Below are positions 16,151-23,298 of a stretch of DNA of 45,119 bases, in pieces. Under the pieces are notes generated by a model. That model did not search any database. It was not told where the DNA came from and worked only from the letters and a program-made list of their open reading frames with translations. Position numbers and translations under genes: made by a program. Numbering within the stretch: position 1 is the stretch's first letter; each line of letters opens with the position of its first letter. Origin of the DNA: Acidimicrobiales bacterium (lineage in GTDB: Bacteria > Actinomycetota > Acidimicrobiia > Acidimicrobiales > Iamiaceae); assembly GCA_025463985.1 (NCBI GenBank), contig JAODBM010000018.1, forward strand, positions 1-45,119, in the 5' to 3' direction.

Positions 16151-16211
16151 ACGCTAGACCGATCATTGGTAAAGTCAAGCATTGACTCGATGAACAAACC
16201 GAGTCGACAAT
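16151..16211. promoter_or_regulatory. Divergent MMPL/MarR promoters sharing a palindromic operator
   Basis: AGTCAAGCATTGACT (16173-16187) is a 6-3-6 perfect palindrome. Its two half-sites are also both -35 elements. TTGACT on plus is 18 bp from GACAAT (16206-16211). TTGACT on minus is 16 bp from TAGCGT (16156-16151). A repressor bound here would block both promoters at once, which is the usual arrangement for MarR autoregulation with an efflux gene. Confidence 0.7.
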
Positions 16212-16245
16212 GTGGCACGACCGCTTCCCAGCTGCAGAGGGCCTG

Positions 16246-16698
16246 ATGGCCCCGGTGCGTGATCGCGACGACGGCAACGTCGACCGCGAGATCGTCGACC
16301 TGCTCTTCGCGCTCATGGACTCGTTGAAGGGCGCCTTCCACGAGGCGCTCGAAGCCAGCGACCTCCCGATGTCGCCGGGCCACCTGCTCATGTGCCTCGA
16401 CGAGCCCACGCCCATGAACGCGCTCGCCCGACGCCTGGGGTTCGACGCCTCCCACATCACCTCGATCATCGATCGGCTCGAGGAGCGTGGCCTCATCGAC
16501 CGGCAGGCCGACCCGCACGACCGGCGGGTCAAGCTGATCACGATCAACGAGCGCGGCCTGGCCACCCGCGAGCAGATCCTCGACCGGCTCGTGGTCACGC
16601 TGCCGCCGTTCAGCCACCTCTCGTCCGACCAGCGGGTGCAGCTCCGCGACCTGCTCGGCGCGGCCGTGCGCGGCCAGCCGGCCAAGGCTCCGGCGTGA
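16246..16698 (+). CDS. MarR-family transcriptional regulator
   Basis: This 150-aa winged helix has MNALARRLGFDASHITSIIDRLEERGLIDRQADPHDRRVKLITINERG as core: recognition helix, then the DxRRxxxxxT wing typical of MarR. The flanking helices provide dimerisation. The start at 16246 is preferred because AGAGGG lies just upstream and the likely transcription start (about 16218) is downstream of the earlier ATG at 16210. It is divergent from the MMPL exporter and probably represses it, released by a small ligand. Confidence 0.9.
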   Translation: MAPVRDRDDGNVDREIVDLLFALMDSLKGAFHEALEASDLPMSPGHLLMCLDEPTPMNALARRLGFDASHITSIIDRLEERGLIDRQADPHDRRVKLITINERGLATREQILDRLVVTLPPFSHLSSDQRVQLRDLLGAAVRGQPAKAPA

Positions 16699-16731
16699 GC
16701 GACCGCCCCCGGGGCTGAGCGGGCTCGACGC

Positions 16732-17733
16732 CTACGCGTCGATGGCCGGCGGCAGGCCAAACTCGGCGAACAGCTCGGGCGAGAGGAAGTTGTGGTGGCC
16801 GGTGATCTTGCCGCCGGCCACCTCGATCACCTGGATGGCCCACGGCTCCCACCGGTCCGGGCCGACGCGGTGGTAGTTGCCGAACCCGGCCGTGCCGTTG
16901 ACCTCGACCGGCAGCAGCCGCCCGCCCTCGCAGACGATGCCCTCGCCGAGGAACCAGTCCGCTAGCTCCTGCGGACCCTGGAGCCAGACCTCGAACGGCG
17001 GCATCGACAGGATCACGTCCTCACGCAGCAGCTGCACGAGGGTCGGGATGTCGTAGCGCTCGAAGGCGTCGACGTAGCGCTCGAGCAGGGCCTCGTTCTC
17101 GGGGCCGACCGTTTGGTCGAGCGCCTCGCCCTGCTTCGCCGCCATGGTGGCCCGCGCCCGCTGCAGCGCGCTGTTGACCGAGGCCACGCTCGTGTCGAGG
17201 AGCTCGGCCGCCTCGGTCGCCTGCCAGCGCAGAACCTCGCAGAGGATCAGCACGGACCGTTGCCGCGCCGGCAGGTGCTGCAAGGCTGCGACGAAGGCGA
17301 GGCGGATGGTCTCGCGGGCAGCGGCGACCTCGGCCGGGTCGCCCTCGGTGGCGATCACGCGCCGGTCGGCGATCGGCTGCACGAACGCGTGCTCGGGCGT
17401 CGGCTCGCCGAGGACGACGTCGACCACGGCGGTCGCCGGGCCCATCTCCATCGGCCGGGCCCGGCGCTGCGGGCTGCGGAGCATGTCGATGCACACGTTG
17501 TTGGCGATGCGGTAGAGCCACGACCGCAGCGAGGAACGGCCCTCGAACCGGTCGATGGCGCGCCACGCCCGGACGATCGTCTCCTGCACCGCGTCCTCGG
17601 CCTCCGAGCCGGCACCGAGCATGCGGTAGCAGAACCCGGTGAGCTCGACGCGGTGCGATTCGAGCGTGCGCTGGAGATCGGCCTCGGCGGCCGGACCGCG
17701 CTCGCCCGTGGCGGACGATTGGAGCGGAGACAT
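16732..17733 (-). CDS. ECF sigma factor with SnoaL-like domain (SigG/TIGR02960-like)
   Basis: This 333-aa protein has region 2 (LTGFCYRMLGAGSEAEDAVQETIVRAWRAIDRFEGRSSLRSWLYRIANNVCIDML), region 4 (LPARQRSVLILCEVLRWQATEAAELLDTSVASVNSALQRARATM) and a SnoaL-like C-terminal domain (about 210-333, with VQLLREDVILSMPPFEVWLQGP and NYHRVGPDRWEPWAIQVIEVAGGKITGHHNF). This is the SigG-like type that, like ECF41, carries its own regulatory tail. It is the second such sigma factor in this window but is of a different subgroup from the one at 7.3 kb. It converges on marR. The start (ATG 17733 or GTG 17742) is not settled by a ribosome site. Confidence 0.88.
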   Translation of the reverse strand: MSPLQSSATGERGPAAEADLQRTLESHRVELTGFCYRMLGAGSEAEDAVQETIVRAWRAIDRFEGRSSLRSWLYRIANNVCIDMLRSPQRRARPMEMGPATAVVDVVLGEPTPEHAFVQPIADRRVIATEGDPAEVAAARETIRLAFVAALQHLPARQRSVLILCEVLRWQATEAAELLDTSVASVNSALQRARATMAAKQGEALDQTVGPENEALLERYVDAFERYDIPTLVQLLREDVILSMPPFEVWLQGPQELADWFLGEGIVCEGGRLLPVEVNGTAGFGNYHRVGPDRWEPWAIQVIEVAGGKITGHHNFLSPELFAEFGLPPAIDA

Positions 17734-17818
17734 CCGGGCCACGTTAGAGCGCCCCGCCCGGTGCTCGCCGACGACGTTGCCGGCGGCGTGTGGGTCGGCC
17801 CGTGCGAGCGGGCGGCCG

Positions 17819-18622
17819 TCAGCCGACGGGCAGCGGGGTGCCGTCGACCGTGGCGCGGGCCGCGAGGGGCACCGGCAGCCGGCCGAAGACCAGCCCCTCG
17901 TCTCGGGCCGTGCGCAGCGAGCAGGCGACGGTCACCGTGACGCCGATCCCGGTGATGATCAGGCTGACGAGCGTCTTCGTGGCGACAAAGGTCGCCAGTG
18001 GGACCGTTGCGAGCAGCGTGGTGGTCATCACCGCGCTGGCGACGTAGACGCCGGCCCAGAGCAGCGTGAGGCGGGCGAGCAGCTGGGCCACCGCCGGGCG
18101 GGCGAGGACCCCGGGCGCCACCGGGCAGAAGTCGCCGGCGAGGCGGGCGACGAGCGGGCGACCGATCAGCAGCGAGCCGAGGAAGACGCCGGCGATGACG
18201 ACGGTCGTGGCGATCGGTTGGAGGAAGTACAGGGCGGTGTTGCCGCTGAGCAGAGCCAGCATGGTCTTCACGGTGAGACCGGCCAGGCCGAGCAGCAAGA
18301 CGGCCGGGATCGCCTTGCCCCGGACCACCCGCCGCAGCACGGCGCCGAGCGACCAGCAGATGGCGGCGAGCATGGCCACGCCGACGCTCATCAAGACCAT
18401 GCTGACGTAGAAGAGCAGGCTCGGGATGACCGAGGCCTCGAGCAGGTGGGGGAGCGACCGCCGCACCACCGCGCCGAGGATCGGCAGGGCCGACATGCGC
18501 GCCGCCGGCACCGTCGGGACCGCTTCGCCGCCCTCCGGACGCGCCATCAGCACCAAGCCGGGATCCGAACGTGGGTCTGGCGCGACCATGGTTGGAGCGT
18601 ACGAACCGCCGGGCATCTTCAT
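17819..18622 (-). CDS. VC0807-like integral membrane protein
   Basis: This 267-aa protein has about six hydrophobic segments. RRSLPHLLEASVIPSLLFYVSMV and LSGNTALYFLQPIATTVVIAGVFLGSLLIGRPLVARLAGDFCPV are conserved features of the VC0807-like family of unknown function. The ATG at 18622 was chosen because GGAG lies 7 nt upstream. A longer in-frame extension into the adjacent gap lacks a ribosome site. It lies in tandem with a second membrane protein upstream, 129 nt apart. Confidence 0.8.
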   Translation of the reverse strand: MKMPGGSYAPTMVAPDPRSDPGLVLMARPEGGEAVPTVPAARMSALPILGAVVRRSLPHLLEASVIPSLLFYVSMVLMSVGVAMLAAICWSLGAVLRRVVRGKAIPAVLLLGLAGLTVKTMLALLSGNTALYFLQPIATTVVIAGVFLGSLLIGRPLVARLAGDFCPVAPGVLARPAVAQLLARLTLLWAGVYVASAVMTTTLLATVPLATFVATKTLVSLIITGIGVTVTVACSLRTARDEGLVFGRLPVPLAARATVDGTPLPVG

Positions 18623-18751
18623 CCGCCCGCTCCGGTCAACTTCGGGCAACGATTCGCTGTGTGCAAGCTGCGGATCGAGGCCAGGAGGTCCACCCCGTCC
18701 CCGTCGGCTCGATCGGGCGCCGCGTGAGCCTTCGGGCACGGACGGCACGGG

Positions 18752-19681
18752 TCAGCTGCGAACGGTGCGGTTGCTGCGCCGGGTGCGAGCACCGTTCGGC
18801 TGGCTGGTGACCTCGCGCGCCGCCGCGGGGCGACGGGGTGCCTCCGAGGCCGTTGGGGCCGGCGGGGCTGGGTCGAGCTTGCGTTCGCGCCCGCCGCCGC
18901 GGAACGAGGCCTCGAACGACCGGACGGCCTGCACGCGCCACGGCGCCAGGCGCAACAGCGGCTCCTCACGGCGGGCGAGCGCGTCCGGGCTGCGCGTCAG
19001 CGGCCAGCAGACCAGCCCGACCTGCACGGCGACGATGTGGCCGACCTCGGTGAAGCTCACCTGGTCGAAGAGGCTGCTGACCACCAGGCCTTCGAGGAGC
19101 AGGATCCAGGCCCAGCGCATCCAGCCGCGGAGCCGGTACGCGGCGACTGCGGCCAGCGCGTAGAACCCGTAGCTCACGCCGACGTCGACGACATGGCGCA
19201 GGTGCTGCAGCCGACCCTGCGAGATGGCCAACGACACGCCGATGGCGGCGACCAGCGTGGCGATGACATGGCCCATGAAGAACACCGCGATGGTGCGCGC
19301 GCTGCCGATCCAACGCTCGACGGTGGCGACCACGAGGGCGAACGCGAGCACCCAGACGATCGTGGTCGACCCGTCGTCGTAGAAGGCGCTCGTGACCAGC
19401 ACGTTGACCGGCTGGTGCTGGAGACGGGTGACGTTCGTGCTGTGGTTCAGCAGCAGGCTCTCGGCGACCCGGGAGTTGGAGCTGTCGACGACCCAGCTGG
19501 TGACGATCAGGACCGCCAGGTAGACGAACGTGGCCGGCGAGGACAGGACCCACGTGATCAGCCACGGCTTGATCAGCTGCCACCGGCCGACGGCCTGCCG
19601 GGCCCAAGGCGCGGTGAGCTGCCGCACGACCAGCGCCGTGATGAGCGCGAGCACGACCAGGATGCCGACCGCATTGGCCAC
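18752..19681 (-). CDS. Rhomboid-like membrane protein
   Basis: This 309-aa protein has six to seven hydrophobic helices followed by an Arg/Ala-rich cytoplasmic tail (about 245-309). Rhomboid hallmarks are visible: GSARTIAVFFMGHVIATLVAA (TM2 His region), VDVGVSYGFYALAAVAAY (GxSxG, the catalytic Ser position) and FTEVGHIVAVQVGLVC (GH, catalytic His position). It could therefore be an active intramembrane serine protease of the actinobacterial rhomboid-like subgroup, but the His-x3-Asn of TM2 is not clear and an inactive member is possible. The GTG start has GGGAGG 5 nt upstream. Confidence 0.68.
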   Translation of the reverse strand: MANAVGILVVLALITALVVRQLTAPWARQAVGRWQLIKPWLITWVLSSPATFVYLAVLIVTSWVVDSSNSRVAESLLLNHSTNVTRLQHQPVNVLVTSAFYDDGSTTIVWVLAFALVVATVERWIGSARTIAVFFMGHVIATLVAAIGVSLAISQGRLQHLRHVVDVGVSYGFYALAAVAAYRLRGWMRWAWILLLEGLVVSSLFDQVSFTEVGHIVAVQVGLVCWPLTRSPDALARREEPLLRLAPWRVQAVRSFEASFRGGGRERKLDPAPPAPTASEAPRRPAAAREVTSQPNGARTRRSNRTVRS

Positions 19682-19752
19682 CGGGACCTCCCTTCCGGCA
19701 CGCGAGTCTCCCAGGCCGAGCCCGAGACGGCGGGTCGGGGCGGAGAGTTGCT

Positions 19753-19820
19753 CGAACGTTGGTTCGGCCCCCCGCCGCTGATGTGGCGCGCTAGCGATCG
19801 ACTGTTAAGGTTGCTTAACA
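19753..19820. promoter_or_regulatory. Two dyads between rhomboid-like and cupredoxin genes
   Basis: TGTTAAGGTTGCTTAACA (19803-19820) is a 7-4-7 perfect dyad 28 nt before the cupredoxin start. CGAACGTTGGTTCG (19753-19766) has the arms of a LexA box but a non-consensus centre. Both lie in a locally AT-richer divergent promoter region. The first looks like a repressor operator. The second is doubtful as an SOS box. Confidence 0.45.
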
Positions 19821-19848
19821 AGCTCATCGTCGGCCAAAGGTGACCCTC

Positions 19849-20244
19849 GTGCAGACCACCTCTCTCCTCGGCGGCGGGGCGCTCGTGCTCGGTCTCCTTG
19901 CCAGCTCGGCATGCAGCTCCAGCGACCACGCCGGGTCCCAGCGCGACGCGCACGTCGACCACACTGTCCAGCTCGAAGCCAAGGGCTACCGCTACGTGGG
20001 GACCGTGGGTCCGCTGCGCGCAGGCGAGCGGGTCCAGTTCGCCCTGAAGAACGACGACGCGCTGGACCACGAGCTGGAGCTGTTCGGCCCCGACGGCACG
20101 AAGCTCGGCGAGATCGGCCCCACCAGGCCCGGGGCCACGGGGCACGCCGTCATCGCGCTGTCCACCACGGGCCGCTACCGCTACTCGTGCGGCATCAGCG
20201 ACCACAAGACGCGCGGCATGTCCGGCACGTTCACCGTCACGTGA
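19849..20244 (+). CDS. Cupredoxin-like lipoprotein
   Basis: This 131-aa protein has an N-terminal hydrophobic signal ending LLASSAC with Cys22, a possible lipid anchor (the -3 residue is atypical). The rest is a plastocyanin/azurin-type fold. H74 (LDHELEL), C114 (RYSCG), H119 (SDH) and M124 (RGM) are the expected type-1 copper ligands. It should carry electrons or bind copper outside the membrane. The GTG at 19849 is preferred because AAAGGTGA lies 6 nt upstream, and a GTG at 19840 is in frame. A palindromic site sits just upstream. Confidence 0.83.
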   Translation: MQTTSLLGGGALVLGLLASSACSSSDHAGSQRDAHVDHTVQLEAKGYRYVGTVGPLRAGERVQFALKNDDALDHELELFGPDGTKLGEIGPTRPGATGHAVIALSTTGRYRYSCGISDHKTRGMSGTFTVT

Positions 20245-20263
20245 CCGCGCCGGCCCACGCCCG

Positions 20264-21028
20264 TCAGCGCGGCACGGGCAGCAGCGCACGCTTGTAGTCG
20301 GGCGGCAGCTCGGCGGCGACGTCGAAGAGCTCTTCACCGACGGCCTCGCGCAAGGCGGCGAGAGCGGCCCGAGCGTGGGCCACCGCGTCGTTGGCGGTGA
20401 CGCCCTCACGCGCCGCGACCCGGGCGACGAAGGCCTCGACGGGCAGGTGCGGCGCCCGGCCGTTGACGGGGGCGCGGCCGCGCTCGAGCGGCGGGTGGAG
20501 CTCGAGCGGCAACCGGTTGCTGAGGTCGTCCACCTCGCCGGCCGGCAAGCGCTCGGCCAGCGTCTCGAGGAAGGCGTCGATGGCCCGCCGCGCCGCGTTC
20601 CGGTCGAGCCCGGTCCGCGCGGTCAGCGTCCGCAGGATCTCGTCGAGCGATCGGACGTGGATGCCGTCGAACAGCACGCGGATGTCAGCCGGGAGCAGCG
20701 CTCGCAGATCGTCGACCTCCTGCGCGCTCAGGGCGCGGCGCAGGACGCCGAACACGATGCGGGCGTCGCGCTCGGCAGTCGGCAGGTCGGTGCCCGCGCG
20801 CTCGGCGATGCGACGGACCAGCTCGTCGACGTCGAACGACTCGACTGCGTGGTCGCTGAACACCCACGGTGCGGCCTCCTCCGGCAGCTCGGCCGCGAGG
20901 TCGCGCGCTTCGGTCGGCGAGATGCGCTCGCCGAGCGTCAGCAACGTCGCCCGCACCGCCCGCTCGGCGGCATCGGTCGTGCCCGGACCCTGGCGGCGCA
21001 CGAGGTCGACGAACCGCTCGTAGTCCAT
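20264..21028 (-). CDS. DUF2267 protein with four tandem repeats
   Basis: This 254-aa soluble protein is made of four related units of about 55-60 residues (roughly 1-55, 66-123, 127-184, 197-251). Each has the pattern of a helical DUF2267 half: F/LVxRVAxRxG, then A..A..AxxALLxTLxERLxxxEVxDLxAxLPxxxxxLL. Most DUF2267 proteins have one domain of about two units, so this is an internal duplication. The function is unknown. The ATG has CGAGGTG upstream, and longer in-frame extension crosses the divergent intergenic region without support. Confidence 0.83.
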   Translation of the reverse strand: MDYERFVDLVRRQGPGTTDAAERAVRATLLTLGERISPTEARDLAAELPEEAAPWVFSDHAVESFDVDELVRRIAERAGTDLPTAERDARIVFGVLRRALSAQEVDDLRALLPADIRVLFDGIHVRSLDEILRTLTARTGLDRNAARRAIDAFLETLAERLPAGEVDDLSNRLPLELHPPLERGRAPVNGRAPHLPVEAFVARVAAREGVTANDAVAHARAALAALREAVGEELFDVAAELPPDYKRALLPVPR

Positions 21029-21104
21029 GGGCACCTCGAAGGGGACGGTCGCGCGCGAACCGACGCAGGGCTGGGTCCGCAGTCCACTCGCCCGCCCGCA
21101 CCGT

Positions 21105-21130
21105 GCGGACCACGCGTCCGCGTGGTCCGC
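21105..21130. repeat. 26-bp near-perfect palindrome between divergent genes
   Basis: The 12-nt arms gcggaccacgcg and cgcgtggtccgc flank a 2-nt centre. It lies in the 259-nt gap between the DUF2267 gene and the lipoprotein operon, 77 nt from the former. The tiny centre makes a protein-binding operator or a cruciform more likely than an RNA hairpin. Confidence 0.55.
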
Positions 21131-21224
21131 CGGCCGGGTCACGCCCAGCGTCGCCGTCAGGTGAGCGACGGCAGACGTGACCTTCCAGCGGGCGAGAGAT
21201 GACCGCAGGTTGACCGGCGAGAGC

Positions 21225-21240
21225 GCACCCTCGGGGGTGC
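21225..21240 (+). promoter_or_regulatory. Small hairpin in the 5' region of the lipoprotein operon
   Basis: GCACCC TCGG GGGTGC forms a 6-bp stem with a tetraloop 47 nt before the lipoprotein start. It may lie in the leader of the six-gene operon. Its role is not known. Confidence 0.3.
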
Positions 21241-21287
21241 CCTCGTTGCCGAAGGGCGCGCCCTGCCGCCACCCGATTGGAGCCCCT

Positions 21288-21944
21288 GTGCGTCGACCAG
21301 CACTCGTCGTGACCAGCCTTTTCTTGGCCGGAACGATCGCCGCCGGATGTGGATCGAAGAGCACGACGGGCGGGTCAGCGAACGGGACGACAGCGACGAC
21401 GGCCGGCGGGTCGGCGACCTCCGCGACCCCGGGCTCGGGGTCGGCGAGCCCGACCACGACCGGCAAGACGCCCGAGTCCAGCCCGACCGGCGACATCCCC
21501 GACAACGCCCACTACAACGACTTCACCCCGGCCGCCGGCGGCTTCACCTTCAAGTACCCCGAAGGCTGGAGCCGCAAGGACGGCACGGTCACGCTGTTCA
21601 CCGACAAGCTCAACTCGATCGCGGTGGAGACCAGCAAGCTGGCGACCGCCCCGACGGTCGCATCGGTCACGAAGACCGAGCTGCCCAAGGTCGCGGCGGC
21701 GACCACCGGCTACAAGGCCGGAACGACCCGCTCCATCACCCGCCCCGCCGGCAGGGTCATCGAGTCGACCTACAGCGGGGTGAGCGCCCCTGATCCGGTG
21801 ACGGGCAAGGCCCGCCAGCAGTCGATCGAGCGCTACGTGTACTGGAGGGCCGGGCGCGAGGTCGTGCTTACCCTCACCTCGCCCACGGGCGCCGACAACG
21901 TCGATCCCTGGCGCAAGGTCACCGACTCGTTCGGGTGGCGCTGA
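21288..21944 (+). CDS. Secreted lipoprotein with PsbP/Mog1-like C-terminal region
   Basis: This 218-aa protein has a signal peptide ending GTIAAGC (lipidated Cys21), then a Ser/Thr/Gly linker (about 22-65). A roughly 150-residue domain starts FTPAAGGFTFKYPEGWSRKDG and contains repeated strand patterns (LFTDKLNSIAVETSKL, GRVIESTYSG, VLTLTSPTG). That is typical of LpqN/PsbP-like surface lipoproteins. The GTG start was chosen for GGAG 5 nt upstream and the signal peptide. Its stop overlaps the next ATG by 1 nt. As first gene of an ABC/two-component operon it may be the extracytoplasmic sensor or cargo subunit. Confidence 0.8.
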   Translation: MRRPALVVTSLFLAGTIAAGCGSKSTTGGSANGTTATTAGGSATSATPGSGSASPTTTGKTPESSPTGDIPDNAHYNDFTPAAGGFTFKYPEGWSRKDGTVTLFTDKLNSIAVETSKLATAPTVASVTKTELPKVAAATTGYKAGTTRSITRPAGRVIESTYSGVSAPDPVTGKARQQSIERYVYWRAGREVVLTLTSPTGADNVDPWRKVTDSFGWR

Positions 21945-22603
21945 TGGCTGCCATCCAGGCGGACGACCTGTACCGCTTCTTCCACGCCGGCGACGAGGAG
22001 ACGCTCGCCCTGCGCGGCGTGTCGCTCGCCGTCGAGCCCGGTGAGGTCGTGGCCGTCATGGGTCCGTCCGGCGCCGGCAAGTCGACGCTGCTGGCCTGCC
22101 TGGCCGGCCTCGACGATCCCGACGGCGGATCGGTCTGGGTGGCGGGGGAGCGGATGAGCCGACGCACCGAGATCGAGCGGGCTGACGTGCGGGCCCGCCA
22201 TATCGGCATGGTGTTCCAGAGCGACAACCTCCTCGGTCACCTGAGCGTGCAGGACAACGTGCGGCTTGTGCAGCGCCTGGTGCCCAAGCACGAGCGGCCC
22301 GATGTGGTGCCGCTGCTCGCCAGCCTCGGCATCGACCACCGCCGTCGCGCCCACCCCGACGAGCTCTCAGGCGGCGAGCTCGGGCGTGCCGGTCTGGCCG
22401 TCGCGCTGGCCAACGCACCCGAGGTCCTGCTCGCCGACGAACCGACCGGTGAGCTCGACGCGGCGACCGAGCGCGAGGTGCTGGAGCTGCTCCGGGCGCG
22501 CGCCGAGGCCGGCACGGCGGTGGTCGTGGTCACGCACAGCCCGACGGTGGCCTACGCCGCCGACCGGATCGTCACCCTGCACGATGGAGTCGAGGTCACG
22601 TGA
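21944..22603 (+). CDS. ABC transporter ATP-binding protein (MacB/LolD-like), first of two
   Basis: This 219-aa protein has Walker A GPSGAGKST (about 40-48), Q-loop MVFQSDNLL, signature LSGGE, Walker B LLADEPTGELD and H-loop VTHS. All catalytic elements are present. This subfamily (LolD/MacB/BceA) works with FtsX-type permeases to move lipids, lipoproteins or antimicrobial peptides. It overlaps the previous gene by 1 nt and the next by 4 nt. Two different ATPases in one operon suggest a heterodimeric NBD pair. Confidence 0.9.
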   Translation: MAAIQADDLYRFFHAGDEETLALRGVSLAVEPGEVVAVMGPSGAGKSTLLACLAGLDDPDGGSVWVAGERMSRRTEIERADVRARHIGMVFQSDNLLGHLSVQDNVRLVQRLVPKHERPDVVPLLASLGIDHRRRAHPDELSGGELGRAGLAVALANAPEVLLADEPTGELDAATEREVLELLRARAEAGTAVVVVTHSPTVAYAADRIVTLHDGVEVT

Positions 22604-23298
22604 GCAACGATCAGCAACCAGTCGTCGTCTGCGAGGCCGTGGCCCGCACGTTCGGTGCCGGGCCCGCAGCCGTGGTGGCCGTCCACGGCGTGTCGTGCCG
22701 CGTCCCGCAGAACGCGCGGATCGCGCTCACGGGCACGTCCGGTTCGGGAAAGTCGACGCTGCTGCACCTCCTCGCCGGCCTCGACTTCCCGACCGCCGGC
22801 ACCATCACCTGGCCGGCGATCGGTGACCGTGGCGCCCTGCGCCCCGGCCCGGTGGCCATCGTCTTCCAGGGCCCGAGCCTCATGCCGTCGCTCGACGTGC
22901 TCGAGAACGTCTGCCTGCCCCCGCTGCTCGCCGGCGCCGGCGAGGCCGTCTCGCTCCAGGAGGCCGAGGCGGCGCTCGAACGGCTCGGCCTCGGACGTCT
23001 CCTGCACGCGTTGCCCGAAGAGCTCTCCGGTGGGCAGGCGCAGCGCGTCGCCGTCGCCCGCGCGCTGGTAGGCGCACCCCAGCTGCTGCTCGCCGACGAA
23101 CCGACCGGGCAGCTCGACCACGTGGCCGGCGCGCTCGTCATCGACGCGCTCGTAGACACCGCCGACCACCTGGGAGCCGCGCTGGTGATCTCCACGCACG
23201 ACCCCGAGATCGCCGAGCGCCTGCCCACGCGCTGGTGCATGTCCGACGGTCGGCTCCTCACCGAGAGCCGCGATCAGGTCGCGGTCGGGACGGCCTGA
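22600..23298 (+). CDS. ABC transporter ATP-binding protein (MacB/LolD-like), second of two
   Basis: This 232-aa protein has Walker A GTSGSGKST, Q-loop IVFQGPSLM, LSGGQ, Walker B LLADEPTGQLD and H-loop STHD. It is clearly a paralogue of the preceding ATPase but diverged, with a shortened segment after Walker A. The GTG start overlaps the preceding stop (GTGA) and its own stop overlaps the permease ATG (TGATG). It should pair with the first ATPase under the two-lobed permease. Confidence 0.9.
   Translation: MSNDQQPVVVCEAVARTFGAGPAAVVAVHGVSCRVPQNARIALTGTSGSGKSTLLHLLAGLDFPTAGTITWPAIGDRGALRPGPVAIVFQGPSLMPSLDVLENVCLPPLLAGAGEAVSLQEAEAALERLGLGRLLHALPEELSGGQAQRVAVARALVGAPQLLLADEPTGQLDHVAGALVIDALVDTADHLGAALVISTHDPEIAERLPTRWCMSDGRLLTESRDQVAVGTA

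Noticed and set aside
19753..19766. CGAACGTTGGTTCG as a second SOS box
   Set aside because: The arms match but the centre GTTG departs from the consensus, and neither flanking gene is a known repair gene. Kept only as a weak dyad.
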